Shown: positions 30,795-42,930 of the stretch, piece by piece
Position numbering within the stretch: position 1 is the first letter of the stretch
How the letters are laid out: each line of letters opens with the position of its first letter
Assembly: GCF_010183535.1 (NCBI RefSeq)
Contig: NC_071333.1
Location: forward strand, 3,162,001 to 3,226,000
Direction: 5' to 3'
DNA length: 64,000 nucleotides
From: Caenorhabditis remanei
Taxonomy: Eukaryota > Nematoda > Chromadorea > Rhabditida > Rhabditidae
Made by a program: the position numbers and the translations under genes
Notes under the pieces: model-generated
Told to the model about the DNA's origin: nothing
Database searches by the model: none
The model's input: the letters and a program-made list of their open reading frames with translations, nothing else

Positions 30795-30875
30795 CAGCGT
30801 GTGGTTTGAACTTGCCGCCGAGGATGTTACCGCCTGCGCCATACGGGCGGTCGGCGCGCCCTCGCTCTTTGCCTA
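30795..30875 (-). repeat. tRNA-like relic, possible SINE head
   Basis: On the minus strand a GC-rich island begins GGGCGCGCCGACC and has an A-box-like TATGGCGCAGGCGG and a B-box-like AAGTTCAAACC 30-40 bases apart. Spacing fits a tRNA-derived pol III promoter, but the cloverleaf cannot be completed. Confidence 0.4.
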
Positions 30876-31480
30876 TATGAATCTTCTGTTTTCCTGATCA
30901 GGCAGCGCTAAATTCGTACTGTACCGGTTTTCCCATAACCGCTCTTTGACAAATATTTTCGTTCCTCGATTTGAGTATAGACTTTTATTCATATTGGTGA
31001 AGCTTGAGACATTTAATTTTTTGAGTTCTCACCTCCTTTAATATTAGAAAAATGAAATTGTCACTGACAATAACAGCACAAAGTTGATATACAAGCTCTT
31101 TTAGAGCTGATAAATGTTTATTCAACTTTTTGTTTCTTGGGATCAAAACTAAAAAGTGATTTTGGTCGAGTTATGTATTTTTTTCTCCGCACACATATTT
31201 CCCTCAACACACTAATTTTGTCCTATCATCTCTTTGAAAGAAGAAGAAAGAGTGTTTAGAGATCTCTTTGTTCGGCGGAGAACATCTGATTAGTCCGAAG
31301 CTAGACTAATTTTTTAGTGTACAGTTCTATATGTGTACATTAGGAAAGAATTAAATCCACAGCAAATATCTCCTCAACACAGAAAAATATGTTTTTTTAG
31401 ATTCTCGGTTACTATAGTTGAAACTCAAAAAGTAGAAGTCTACGTTCCTCAATAAGTTTTTTAGATCTGATCAAATTTTA

Positions 31481-31616
31481 AGACATCTGGACGCCCTCTA
31501 CACACAGATTAACACCTCCTCTCCTTTTTATTCTTCCAAAGAGATGAGAGGGAAAAATGTTTGCAAAGGAGAAAGAAAGAAGGTGTCTATCTGTGTGTTG
31601 GTTTGTCCAAAATTCT
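31481..31616. repeat. Fold-back MITE, AGACATCTGGAC type, diverged
   Basis: Starts AGACATCTGGACGCCCTCT like 10992-11118; its right arm (GTTTGTCCAAAATTCT) has decayed. Flanking sequence at 31180-31330 also matches the surroundings of the other copy. Confidence 0.6.
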
Positions 31617-31974
31617 CGATTAAGACTGAAGGTTACTGTACCTGTAAGTGAGATCTATCGACCACATAACTTTTTAGTTTTGATCCTGTGGTTCTTTAAA
31701 AACAGTTATAGACTATTTTAGGTGTTCCCACTGAGACTGTCGACCAACCGCGAGAGCAAAAATATATGAAAAAGGCCAACGGAAGCCGAATTTTGAATTT
31801 TGTTAAACTTTGTCGTTTTTGAAACAAATTTATATAATCTGACAACCAGGGTTTGATCCCCACTAATGACAAAACGTTTCTAACTTCTGTTTTTGAATTT
31901 TCGGTACTAATCTGGCATCGACCGCTACTGGTACCTAAATGTTCTTGTTTTCTGGATTACAGGTTTTTTAAACT
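31617..31974. other. Intergenic with a single B-box-like motif
   Basis: GGGTTTGATCCCCACTAATG at 31853-31872 resembles the tRNA-like modules at 13.5 and 35.5 kb. Nothing else supported. Confidence 0.3.
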
Positions 31975-32560
31975 CTCACCGACTACCCCCGTCTCTTTGT
32001 GTGTGTGTGTATGTGTGTGTGTAGAATAAAATGAGAATGTTAGAAGAGAAACGCGTCGGTCGGCCTGTGGTCTACCTACGCCCCGCGGGACCGATGGCAG
32101 TTGATATTCTCAATCAAGAGATAGAACACAAGAAAAAGGAGACAGAGAGGTGACATTCGTATTTACGCCGAGTTTTTGTTCGTTAGGGCTGTACGAGAGA
32201 CTATAGATATAGAAGAGAAATGAGACAGATAAGATAAACGACCTTCCCACAACACAAAGACACAGAGACACAGAGACACCCCCAACCCCAAGCGTCTACT
32301 CTTCCCATTCTCCATCAGTATGCATTGAGATAGCCTACTGAATGGCTTGTCGAACAATCGTCTCTTTATTTTATTAAATACTAATATTCATTGATTTTCT
32401 TCGATTTTTTCAAAGTTAAGGAGGATTCTGAAGGTAAGGAATGATATTTTTAACATAAAAACACCAAAAAACGATAAATTTTACCTGATTTTCCCGAATC
32501 GTTTCAAACTGGGAATTTTGTGTTTGCAAGAAAAAATATTATTAAAAAAGTGGGACCACT
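31975..32560 (+). repeat. Recurring 5' cassette, type A, copy 1 (promoter/exon-1-like)
   Basis: Contains GTGTGTGTGTAGAATA, AACGCGTCGGTCGGCC, ACACAGAGACACCCCCAACC, GCCTACTGAATGGCTTGTCG, TTTATTAAATACTAATATTC and a donor-like GGATTCTGAAG|GTAAGG. Copies recur at 45300-45830, 46840-47030 (5' part only) and 54420-54660 plus 56091-56217. The next coding exon is at 33678. The promoter and first-exon role is inferred from position, the strong donor and repeated association with downstream ORFs. Confidence 0.6.
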
Positions 32561-32590
32561 TTGAGCTGGCCGACTTTTATGAAACCTAGA

Positions 32591-32727
32591 TATTATCGAA
32601 ATAAAAAAGTTCCAACATTTTTTACCGACGCGTGTTTGCGGACTCAGTTCAATATTATTAAATTTTGCACTAAGTCCGCAAACACGCGTCGGTAAAAAAT
32701 GTTGGAACTTTTTTTTCGCGACAATAG
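32591..32727. repeat. Fold-back element, ACCGACGCGTGTTTGCGGACT type
   Basis: The arms are inverted copies of AGTTCCAACATTTTTTACCG plus ACGCGTGTTTGCGGACT across a ~20 bp loop (32651-32671). The ends resemble TATTATCG / CGACAATA. A diverged relative is at 7849-7945. Confidence 0.8.
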
Positions 32728-32985
32728 ATTGATTGGAAATTTCCCTTAGATGATGCCCAAACTTTTCTTTTTTTGAAAAAATTGATTTTGACGTCTTCTG
32801 GAGACGATGACGATTTCAACAGTAAATAGCGTTGAGAAAAGAATTAGGGTGTGTCACGACAGGGTGGTAGAAAGCTCAAAATATTAACCTGATACTAGTG
32901 ACTCGGTGTTTTTTTACTGCACTCTCGAGAGAGGCCGGTCGCGCGATGTATAGTGTAATGGTGTACATAGATCGCTGTCTCGCAT

Positions 32986-33409
32986 CAAACTTGTCACGGG
33001 CCGGGCAGGGCCGGGGCCAAAATCAGGAAAAATCTTGGCCCGCTCGGCCCATTTTGAAACATTTTTTCAAAACATTTTGTGTTTTTGAACTTTTTTTGAA
33101 AATTTTTGGAAATTTTTTGAACTTTTTTGAAAAAAGTATAGTTTTCGAATAAATATTTAAAATGAAATCAAAATGTGAATATGTATGATAATTTAAACAT
33201 TTTTACTCTTTTTTTCGAAAAATTTCAACAAAAAAAATTGGTAAAAATGGGTACCCATTTTTGAATCCGGGCCGACCGGGCGGGGCCGGGCCAAGAGAAA
33301 TTTTGGCCCGACCCGGCCCGGACAAGAAAAATCTCGGTTCGTCCCGGCCCGGTCAAGAAAAATCTCGGTTCGGCCCGGCCCGAACCGGCCTTATTTTTAA
33401 CAAGTCTGC
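32986..33409. mobile_element. hAT-like MITE, GGCCCGG type
   Basis: Ends CAAACTTGT / ACAAGTCTG with an 8 bp flank TCTCGCAT at 32978-32985 and 33410-33417 (one extra base precedes the right copy). The right side carries an expanded block of GGCCCGGCCCG/AAATCTCGGTTCG units. ORFs across it are repeat read-through. Confidence 0.82.
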
Positions 33410-33677
33410 TCTCGCATACAAGGAGAGTTCGTTCCCGCTATGTCGGGACTTTTTTTGGTTTTCTTGTTTCGATAAGAACATGGTCTGCCAGTATAAGAAA
33501 ATGAACAACAATCTTCTTCTGTTACTTAGCTGAAAATGTGTTTCTGGGCGAGTGACATGCCATTCAACCTATTTTTGTATTATACTTGATAACATTTTTT
33601 ACGGACACTTCTAAGAGAGATATGGCCCCTCATTAGAGAAAATTGAAATTTAACAACAGAAAAAATATATGTTTCAG

Positions 33678-34675
33678 CTCTCCGTCAAGAGACTAGAGAT
33701 GAATTTGAAGAAGAAGAAGATTTCACCTCGATGGATTATAAACCGGTAAAAATTGGTAAGAAATTAAAGTCAGGATTCTCTTAGAACTTGTAACTTCAGA
33801 TCCTAATTCCCATTTCTTCCTCGAAACGGAACCGACAAGGAGTATCTGAAGGGGGATCGATTCGTCCGGATAAATCTCCCGGAGGGCGTCGAAGTTGGAA
33901 AAAATATTTTTTGTCGAGTCGTCGAGTTCTCCAGCTGATCAACAATCCGACGGAGCGTCAACATCTGCTGGAAAGGTTAGTTTTGTCTTCTATTAACCGT
34001 TAGGCTCTCAAATTTGACATTAAAGATTTTAAAAAAAATTTTGATGTTTCCAGGCCACACTCCAGCAGAAGGGAGCTTAGAAGCCACCAAGTCTGGCCAC
34101 AATGCCAAAATCCCGAGCAAATGCGATCAAGCGTCAATGTTCTGAGGTAATTAGATTTTAGATTTGGAAATTGAACTTTTTGAACGAAAAAACTGGAAAA
34201 AATAACTCAAAACAAGGCAAAATAATGATTTTTAGAATGAAATCGCTCTAAAATCACACTTTTGCAGCAAAAAACTCTAAAAAAAACGAATAATTTGTTT
34301 TTCAATGTGAATTCCGCCGACTTGTGCTGAAAACACAAGTTTTGAGCGGGAAGTATTATTTTTCAAGTTAAAAACTTAATGTTTGAATCAAAAAAACAAT
34401 AAAAATAGCCTTAGCCTTAGAGCAGTTTAATTTACTGCCGTTCTCAAAAACCTACTGAACAAATAGCCAGGTCCTTTACTAAATTGTTGCCAAATATCTG
34501 AGCTACGGGTGCTTTTCAAAATCTTTTCGAAACAAATGACACCCTAAAGAAACTAACATATTTCAGAGCTCTTCCCACCCCTCCACCTCCTCTCAACGCT
34601 CCATACCAAAAAAATTTTTTCTTTCTGAGCCAGTCAGAAATTGGTGGAACAAAAAGTTGCAAAAGGAAAGAATAA
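33678..34675 (+). CDS. Small basic/proline-rich protein, four visible exons
   Basis: Exons 33678-33745 (acidic: DEFEEEEDFTS), 33800-33975 (Ser/Arg-rich, GGSIRPDKSPGGRRSWKKYF), 34054-34146 and 34567-34675 (LPTPPPPLNAPY, ending SCKRKE). The last three join in phase. The first joins only if the weaker donor at 33746 is used instead of GGTAAG at 33756, so its end is uncertain. No start codon is evident upstream; the type A cassette 1.1 kb upstream may supply the first exon. No recognised domain; mostly predicted disordered. AATAAA follows near 34727. Confidence 0.45.
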
Positions 34676-35483
34676 ATTAAAGTAAACTATATCTGATATT
34701 TCCATGTTTTTCTTGTTATTTTTTCAATAATACATTTGCATTTCATATTCAGAATGTTTTCTTGTTCTTGCTTTCCTCCGCGAGAGTTACTGCTTCATCT
34801 TACTTGTTGGAAATTGCTTAATCTTCTAGCTAGATCATTTTCAGCTAAAACTTTTTTCAGAACTCCTCGCTTTCGCCGCCTTATCGCCTTTCAAAAAGAA
34901 GATTATAGCCCTTGAAAAGTGGCAAGACAAAATCAAAATGTTATTCCTTATGTAAATAAATGGTTATTTATACTCCACTCTCTTGCCATTTAACGATTGG
35001 CGATCAGGGTCAATGGACCACCGAGGAAGGCTGGAATACTCTAAATCGGATTTGGTCGGTGCGCAGGGAGAGAAGTGGAGCCACATTTGGATACCCCGAT
35101 TCAGTAGGACGTGATGTTGGCATCGTTCTGTTGTTAAAGAGCCGTCGAAGAGTTTGAGAGCATTGGGCTCGAGATCAGATGATCCCCTTGAATCCGATCG
35201 GAGATGCAGCAGAGTGAGGAAGAGTAGAGGATGTCGTGAGGAAGACATTGATGCTGTGGGATACCCCAAAGGGGTGTGGATCGTGCTGGAAACCACCGTG
35301 GAGGTGTGTTGTTAGACGTGCTGAACTGAAGATCGTGTGTCGTCGATGGACCGTAGAAGGACAGCGATCGGGACAGATGTCCAGGAGGGAAGAGAAAGAA
35401 AAGCTGTGGAGTCTGAGCAGCGGCTGCCATGGAAGAATCAGGATTCAGAAGACAGTAGACAAATGTCTGTTGAAAATCGCGGC
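34676..35483. other. Intergenic, nothing recognised
   Basis: From about 34940 the sequence becomes less AT-rich, with overlapping ORFs on both strands but no domain, splice pattern or repeat identity. It may be the remnant 5' part of the decayed gypsy element to its right. Confidence 0.3.
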
Positions 35484-35525
35484 CGGCCGTGAAGGGTGGG
35501 GTTCGACCCCCACTCGTGGCAAAAC
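35484..35525 (+). repeat. tRNA-like module
   Basis: A B-box-like GGGGTTCGACCCCCACTCG with a self-complementary T-arm, followed by TGGCAAAACTTTTTT. Similar to the modules at 13.5, 31.85 and 62.2 kb; no A-box at proper spacing. Confidence 0.35.
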
Positions 35526-35639
35526 TTTTTTGTTTTTTGTTTTTGACTGTTTGGTAGACAAAGAACCACCAATAGTTAAAGACGCGGTTGGCAAAGCCAG
35601 CTTAAACGCAGGGAGAAAGATTTCAAATTGAGCATGAAG

Positions 35640-36469
35640 AATGAAATTTTGAAGAAAGGAAACCTACAAGACTCTAAGGAGATCTGCAATGGAATGCGAA
35701 AGACAAAAGTCAACCAGATCAATGTTCACAGAATACCATCAAGGATACGACCAGAACTGAAAATCCAAACTGAAGAGAGAGAGTTAAGCCACGGATAGTC
35801 AGAAAAACGGATTCAATGTTTCCAGAACCAATCGCTCTTGTGAAAAAGGACGACAAGCTGAGATACAGGATGACACTCGATTTCAAAGCTCTGAATGCTC
35901 CACCATCACCAATACACAACACAATCTTCAACTCCCAAGGAAGGTCGAATCTTTCAACAACCTTCGATTTCCATCAAGGTCTTCATCAAATAACTGCTGC
36001 ACCACAACATCGTCCAAAAGAAAATTTTTAAGATGGAAACCACTGAACTACCCAAAGAAAATTCAAGTTCGATGTTATGGAAAACAAGCATTCCACTACA
36101 AGAGATAATGGAAAAACACATCGAGTGTACGAAGTTTCGGGTAGCAAAGATCTCAGTAGAAAAAAGAAAAAAGGAGCAAAACAACTGTAAAACAAAGTGA
36201 AGCACTCGGATAAAGAAGGAAAACAGATCGAATAAATCCTGTCAAGAAGAAAAAGGAAGAAGTTTTCAGAAGAAGCAGAAGAAAACAATGAATAGCAGTT
36301 CGGAAAAGATCAAGAAGAATATCACAAATGAAAACCGAAGAAGACAAATGGGAAAAAAGAAAGAAATATGGAAATGCGGAAAAGTGATTTTGAAGAGCGA
36401 AAAGAAGAAGAAGTGGAAAACCCCCTAAATCTAGCACGAGGGACGGTGCTAACTTTTGAAGGGGTGGGA
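35640..36469 (+). mobile_element. Decayed Ty3/gypsy fragment with reverse-transcriptase motifs
   Basis: The frame at 35816-36031 has the N-terminal RT blocks of Ty3/gypsy elements: PIALVKKDDKLRYRMTLDF followed by LNAP and later TTFDFHQGLHQI. The catalytic YxDD block, RNase H and integrase are gone. A purine-rich GAAGGGGTGGGA at 36458-36469 directly before an LTR is a typical polypurine tract. The pol-to-LTR distance is far too short, so a large internal deletion occurred. Unrelated in sequence to the intact element at 14.8 kb. Confidence 0.72.
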
Positions 36470-36912
36470 TGTTATGCGTTCAAGGGTATAAACAGAAAAC
36501 AGCTCCAGCTGTTAAGTGCAACACCTGAGGAAAAAGAGATAAGAGATAGAAAAAGAAGAAACGCGAATCAGTATTGCCTCCGGCAAGCCACCTGGCTGGT
36601 CGCAGAGAGAACACCTCCTCAGCCTTTTCGACTTTCTTTCTTTTAGTTTTCTTTTATATTTAATCCACGAACGAACGAAATAACATAATTATGTAATATT
36701 TATCCCATAGTTAGATCACCCACACTTACTAACCTTTTACCAATAAACTTACTAACCTTTTACCAATAAACTTACTAACCTTTTACCAATAAACTCAATT
36801 ATTCTAAATGTGTCCTGTTGTGAATGTATAAAAAAGAAACTGCCTCCTAGACCCCGCCAGAGGTCTAGCCCGCAGTAAAAGACAGACCAAACCAACCAAG
36901 GGACATGTAACA
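36470..36912 (+). repeat. 3' LTR of the decayed gypsy element
   Basis: Begins TGTTATGCG and ends CATGTAACA, complementary TGTTA/TAACA ends, right after the polypurine tract. It has a TATA-like GGTATAAAC at 36485 and AATAAACT motifs. No second copy is in the window, so the 5' end is missing. Confidence 0.7.
36723..36795 (+). repeat. Tandem 22-23 bp repeat within the LTR
   Basis: Three copies of ACTTACTAACCTTTTACCAA plus TAA; each brings one AATAAAC polyadenylation-like signal. Confidence 0.85.
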
Positions 36913-37582
36913 CTACCCTAGTTGTCAGCAACCTCTGGGAATGTTAGTTGGCCATTTGCACTAAAACCAATGGATCGTCATCTTTCGTAATTACTCAATC
37001 ACTCAAGATCATGGGAGAGCTTGTAAACCGTCTGTGGTGAAATAAACGCATCAATCACAAACAAATGACTCATGAAAGAAAAAGGAGTCACCGGACAACT
37101 AAATAGGGAATAATTTCAAATAATACATGATAACAAGGCTGTCGCACAACCGGCCGCGAATAGACCAAATGGACTGATTTTTTGTACATCGACTAATCTT
37201 CTAATCCTCCACACGGTCGCATGAAAAAGCGAAACTTTTTCAAGACTGGGAACGCCGATATATATGCCTACGGTTTTTTGACCCCAGCACAATTTTGTGA
37301 ATGAATTTACTTTGTTTGTTAATTTTTGTAAATTCAATTTTTGGTAGTTTCTGCAACGCTGAGACAGTGCATTACCGTGATGTTACATCTCGACATTCTG
37401 TCCAAGAGACAATACGTAATGTCGAGTAACGTTGCAATTACAATTAATCTGTTTGCGTTCGTCTGTCCTCCATACATCTGTTGCGTGTTTTAGGTAGGCA
37501 GTCAATAGTTGGTCTAACACCTATTTTTCTTAGTCTTCTCTATTCTATATTGTTTTCCACTGGTCCATCTTGTGCGATAACG
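36913..37582. other. Intergenic; likely promoter of the next F-box gene
   Basis: No gene or repeat recognised. Two CTCGACATT/AATGTCGAG-like motifs about 40 bases apart near 37387-37430 form an imperfect inverted pair of unknown meaning. Confidence 0.35.
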
Positions 37583-38673
37583 ATGAACACTTTTCCTGTT
37601 CTCGATCTATCATCGCGAGCTATCATTCATATCATGAAGTCTATGGATTATGCGGAAATGTGAGTTTGTCTTTCAACTAATATGTACGTGCATAACAATT
37701 TCAATTTTTCAGCTTAAATATCTCATTCTTGTCCGAAAGAGCAAGACATGTAGTTGAATCTTTAAATTTAAAGATGTCTTCTATTTATTCTTCTGTGTGT
37801 GTAACCGATACTGTGAGCATTTCCATGTCTGTTGGTGAAGAAAACATGCGATGGCATTTCGAAGATGAGAAACTAGATAAAAATTCGATTGTTTTTCCAT
37901 TTCCTCAAAAAAACGTGCGCCTTCTAATTTTCAGAAGAGAGGTTTGGAGAGTGGTGTGGTACATGAAAGGTTTTAGTCTCAAAGATTGGATTGCTCACTT
38001 TATGCCTATTTTCCACTTCGAAGAATTTTACTATTTGAAATTCGCGACTCATTCCCAAATGTATGATATTGAAGAAATTAAAACCACAATTACCAATTTC
38101 AACATACTCTTTCTTTACGAGAATGGAAGTTCTAATGATTATTATGATCTGATTTTACAACGTTTTAATTCTTCCAAGTCTTTAATTTTGCATCCAGGTG
38201 TTTACAAATTTTTGGAGAATCGAAATCATATTTTGATTCAAAACTATGATTATTTGCTAATCGAAATAGAAAATGTTTCTCCGTATGCCATCACACTGAA
38301 TGATATTCTGCTTGTTAATAGTAAGAATATCGGAATAGAAATGACGGGAATGACGGAAAAAACAATTAATATGTTCATCAAACACTGGAAAAAAGGCTCG
38401 AATCCGCGTATGGAAACGCTGGAGATTAGTAACACGGACGACGTCGAATTTGACAAAGCAATCACTCTGAAAGGAATAAAATGTGTGGAAGTACCAAAGA
38501 ATGCAAAAAGGAAGTTTAAAACAACTAACGGAACAGATTTGGAAATTGAAGGCGGGGTCGACATTTTTAGACTTGATGGGACTAAAGCTACTATTCTCTT
38601 TCAATCTACTGATGAGTTGATTAATTTTTCATTTTCCATTTACGTTTGGCACCCACATTGTATTGGAAACTGA
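37583..38673 (+). CDS. F-box/FBA2-type protein, apparently intact
   Basis: Exon 1 (37583-37659) starts MNTFPVLDLSSRAIIHIMKS; exon 2 is 37713-38673. Together 1,038 bases, 345 residues, in frame. The N-terminal ~45 residues fit an F-box with the usual nematode intron inside it, in the same place as in the two other F-box genes here. The rest matches the FBA2 layout, including a tryptophan-containing FIKHWKKGSNPRMETLEI segment and a C-terminal VDIFRLDGTKATIL strand pair. The family recruits substrates to SCF ubiquitin ligases; the substrate is unknown. No lesions seen. The ~50 bp intron has a GTGAGT donor and TTTTTCAG acceptor. Confidence 0.88.
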
Positions 38674-39235
38674 ATCAAGTAGACGGTATTGTACTTTAAT
38701 TTGGCGACTCTTTTACATTATTGGTCTGATTTATGTTTAAAGTCATTTTCTCTGTATTTTTCAATTATTTATGAACCCGTCTCTGTTCCATTATGTTTTC
38801 CGTATTCTTTTTCACAAATTGGAATCGGTATTGTGTCAGCTTGTTTGAAAAATAATTGGAGACTTAGAAAATAAATTGCGTTTTGTTATGTTTTGAATAG
38901 TGCATAAACATTATGAACAGCTCATAATTTGTATGAAAACATGATGGAATGTCTTATCACCGAAACTTCATACGAAACGACTACAACTATTGTGTAAAGC
39001 TCTGATTCGTTTCAAAAACAGCGAAAGAATCAGAATAGAATTAACGAACTTAACCGAATAGATTTCCTGTTATGTTCATTTGGCGATGTTTGGTCTAATG
39101 CATTTGGCGCTGATTCTATCACGGTGTCTTGTCGTGAACGACTAGTATTTATTTATTTTTTCATTAGACTATATAGTGAAAATTCACTAAGGAACGCTGT
39201 CTTTGTATTTCTCCCGTAAAACTCCATTTTCAAAG
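38674..39235. other. Downstream region of the F-box gene
   Basis: AT-rich; AATAAA at 38870-38875 is a likely polyadenylation signal for the F-box gene. Otherwise nothing recognised. Confidence 0.45.
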
Positions 39236-39860
39236 TTAAACGTGGGGGGATACTGTAATGACAAATATGAAAGAAGTAAAAAGAATAAAGAAAAATTGAA
39301 AAAAGAAAAAAACGAATAAAGAAAGATGAGAAAATAGAAAAAAACCGAAAAATTTTTTTGACAAAGCTTCAAAACAAAGTTCCATTTGAAAAAAAATCAT
39401 AACTTCACAGGAAGAAAAACTCGATAGGAGCAAGGAAAAGTTGCATTCATAACCAATGTGTAGTTATTCTAGATTTTGATCGGACAACATCAAAAAAATC
39501 AAGCAATACCTTTTTATTCTGGTCAGTTCTGTGAGTGGGTTTCCTGGTGGGTGGAGCTAATATTTGGTCCCTCACTTTTCCTGCGAACATAACATGATGA
39601 CAAACTCAATCGTTTGCGGGAAGTTGAACGATTGAATGCTTCCTCGCCTCCGGTGGATGGTCTCTCCAATAAGTGGGCGGAGCTAATGTTTGGTCCTTCT
39701 TTTTCTTGCGGACAGTATGAACAAAGAAAATTGTGAGTAATACTATGGGATTTCCTAGAAAACAAGATGATTGAAAAGTGAGAGTTTCAAAGAAAAAGTG
39801 GGTGGAGACAACAAGGTCCATTTTCGATATTTCTTCCAGCGGTTCAAGACACACTCTCTG
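39236..39860 (+). repeat. Dispersed repeat, intact copy of an empty insertion site
   Basis: The whole block is found again in inverted orientation at 59930-60233 plus 61472-61690, where it is split by nested hAT-like elements. Shared landmarks are the GTGGGTGGAGACAACAAGGTC, GGAGCTAATNTTTGGTCC and GAAAAACTCGATAGGA segments. Because this copy lacks the insertion, it shows the pre-insertion sequence. Function unknown. Confidence 0.75.
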
Positions 39861-41103
39861 TGAAACTCGAGCATGGCGATGTACAGAAAAAATTCAAACC
39901 GGGTTTTATGGGTTGGTATTATGCATAGTAGGTACCCAGACAACTAATAACACACTGGTCTATGACCCTGTTCATTTTCTTTGTCTAGCGTTCAGCAACA
40001 GCGTCGTCTAATTGTTGCAATGACACCGAGAGTTGTTTTCTGAAATTATATACAAACTATAGACTTGAATTTGATTATAAACAAAATTCACTTTTTGCAA
40101 CGACACTTCGTTATTCCGCTCTCACGCTTTGTTTAGCAAAATATGTTTTCATAATTTTTTCTTGGTCCAAACTCTTGTTTTATTCATTTTTCTCGACTTT
40201 TTTGATACTTTCTCTAATTTTTTGATATGATTCACGAGTAGGAAATTTTCTTTATCAATTTTTCATAAATTTAACGTGATTTCCGCCTTTTTCTTTCGAT
40301 TTTCTATATTTTTGATAGGTTTTTGTTTTCTACCTCCGTGGGTGATCAACTCACATTTTTCTCCTCTTTCTCGCGTTTTTTTACCAATAATTCTACTGAA
40401 TTTATCAAAAATTACAGTTTCAATCTCGATAACTAAAATATTTTTTATTTTTTATTTTTTGCAACGAAACTCCAATATTCCGCTATTAATTTTTTGTTTT
40501 TTCTCTTACTTTTCCAGTAGTATTTGTGTGTCAAGGATTTTACCAAATTATTTTGCACCATTTTGAGGCGATTTTAGGTTTTGTACACGAAATTTTATTA
40601 TTTTCTATCGAATTTTCAGTTTTTCGATAATTTTTTGCCGCCGGTGCTCTGTTCATATATTTTTTCTTTTTATTGCGTGCGCTTTTCTGACTTTTTGAGA
40701 TTCTGACTCGCGTCCATTTTCTATCTCTCTCGAGCGGTTATTAGTTGAAAAACATTTGTTCGACACTTTGTTATAGTTTCGACACTTTGTTATCAGCCAA
40801 ATACCACCAAATGGCAAGAAATCTCCTTCAGAAACATAATCGGTGCTCAAAAATCTTCTTTCATGTCTTCTGCTCTAATTTTTGCGTGCAGTATTTCCAC
40901 TTGAGTCATTATCGATTTTTTGTCGGAAATGATGATTTTTGTCCTGAACCGCCTGAGAGTGAAAAATGTGTCTGCTGTCTTTTTTACGCAAAAAATGCAT
41001 TCTAGGGGTATTCCGTTCTGTTCAATCCGAGACTATCGTCTTTTTTCTTTTTCATTGTAATTGAAAACTAATACCTACTAATAACTTTTTCTAGTTCGCC
41101 ACA
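39861..41103. other. AT-rich intergenic, nothing firmly recognised
   Basis: Two diverged copies of TTTTTGCAACGACACTTCGTT followed by ATTCCGC (near 40092 and 40458) suggest an old duplication. An ORF at 40745 has no support. The last ~100 bases precede the kinase-family start codon. Confidence 0.35.
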
Positions 41104-42930
41104 ATGACCAACTGGATCGACTGCACGAACCCAATAGACATCGCAATAATCGATGAGGATCTCATAAGTGTGTTAACAAAGGAGTCTTTGACCTTGTACT
41201 CTACACAATTTTCGAATGCTTTGAAGTCGCACAAAATGAGCAAAGCTGAGAACATTTTTGCCGACTCGAAATGTGAGTTTGAAGAATATTTTTGGAAATG
41301 AAACTACACGTTATTCTCGAAAAAATCCGTCTATTTTGGGAATTATTGGAATTATTTTCTCACCCGAAAATGTAATTGCGGTAGGGTGGTGTAGGATGAA
41401 AGTAGGAAAGAAAAAACAGCGGATGAAATATCAGATGATTTATTAACGAAAAACACTGGATTTTGAGATGAATTGTATTTCAATCGTTGCGTTTCTGCCA
41501 GAGAGTTTTTTTTTGAAAATCCTCGTCAAAACATTTTTAACAGTATATCTATTTTTCAGGTGTTTACATTACTGGAAAATCTCCTGAAATCCATACAATC
41601 GACATCGAAACATCAACAATGCGATCAAAAGCAGTTCAGTGTTGTGACGCATACACTCAAGGTGAGCTGGCATCAAAAATTCTAAAAACTTTGTTAGAGA
41701 TCTTGTCAGTTACTGATTTTTGTGTTTCGCTTGTAGTCAATAATCAAATGGCATTTTTAGACCACTCCGGATACCATCGTCTCCAACTTCCAATCAGCAG
41801 AAATTATGACTACTCAAAATTTTCAAAATGGGTTCCGTAATCAAGCAGGGACACGCAGTCGATTTGTCATATTGCATAACATCCTCGAACGGACAAGGAC
41901 ATTTGTGGACGTGGAAAACCACTTGAAAAGTATCGATTTTTGAAACATAATTTAAACTTGGATTTGATTGTTATAGGTGGCAATACAGTCGCAAGGAATG
42001 GCTTCTGGGCCTGATAAAAGGAAATGGTCCACAAACCATATTCGCTCTCCACGGACAGCATCATAATTCAAAAGTGAGTTTTTTCACCCATAATTTGTTA
42101 TTTTGTTGTTTTTTTAGTTGACGCTCACTGATGTAAACCACTTATCCGAATATCAATTGAAATCGTTCCATCGATACGGCGTTAAGGACTCAAAACAAGC
42201 ACTCTTCGATGTTTTAGACGGAAAAGTTCTTGCAACTGCTTGTAATTCTGGTATCCCAATGCAATCGTTTGAGTTCCTGTAAGTGTCAAACAAAGCAAGT
42301 AGGGCACCTCATTATGCTTTTTTAGTGTTTCAAATTTCAAAGAGCATTCGCGAAAGCTTTTGGAGAACATCCGCTCCGCCAAAGCTCGATGGCAAAAGAA
42401 CAAAGATCAAAAAGAAGAAGAGAAAGTAAAGAGTCGTTGGGAGGAAAATGCGAAAAAAAATGTGGGCGTGAATGCCTTTGATACGAAGTTCACAGAACAC
42501 GATTTCACAATGGACGGTGTCATCGGAGCAGGACAGTTCGGTTTGGTTTTCAAAGCGAAATCAAAGAGAACTGGTGAAGCAGTCGCAATAAAGGTAAAAA
42601 AAAACACCACTAGAAAAATAATACTTTTCACTTTCAGGTGATTGTCAATCGTCGAGACATAAAAGCATTGTGAAGCTTTACACTTCCTTCAAAACGAAGT
42701 ATGCTATCTTTTTCGTCTTAGAATTGTTGACTGACACGCTTCATTCCTTCATGAAAACCAAAAAAAGAAATGTTTTTTTCCGTAAATGAAATCGCCCGTA
42801 TGACACAAGATGTATCAAAAGTTCTTGTCTACTTTCATAGGAGAGGCGTCATTCACCGAGACCTCAAGCCACAGAACATTCTTCACTCAAACGAAAACGT
42901 CTTCAAGATATCTGACTTTGGCACCGCGAC
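41104..42930 (+). pseudogene. Protein-kinase-family gene, tandem copy 1, broken
   Basis: Exons by splice signal: 41104-41272 (starts MTNWIDCTNPIDIAI), 41560-41661, 41737-41929, 41977-42073, 42118-42278, 42326-42593, then 42638 on. A novel N-terminal region (about 300 residues, motif LTDVNHLSEY..SFHRYGVKDSKQ) precedes a kinase domain with glycine loop GAGQFGLV and VAIK lysine (42520-42593), then HRDLKPQN and DFGTA (~42860-42925). Lesions: frameshift and TAA at 41838-41840; an internal deletion and TGA after 42638, removing the alpha-C region; a further frameshift in the T-rich run near 42770; truncation just after DFGTA, where copy 2 begins. The kinase subfamily is not assigned. Confidence 0.75.

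Noticed and set aside
35236..35631. 131-codon ORF upstream of the gypsy remnant
   Set aside because: No domain, and equally long ORFs lie on the opposite strand; it could be decayed element sequence but cannot be supported as a gene.
35719..36437. Phe/Leu/Ser-rich minus-strand ORFs
   Set aside because: They are the antisense of an A/G-rich gypsy remnant; composition explains them.
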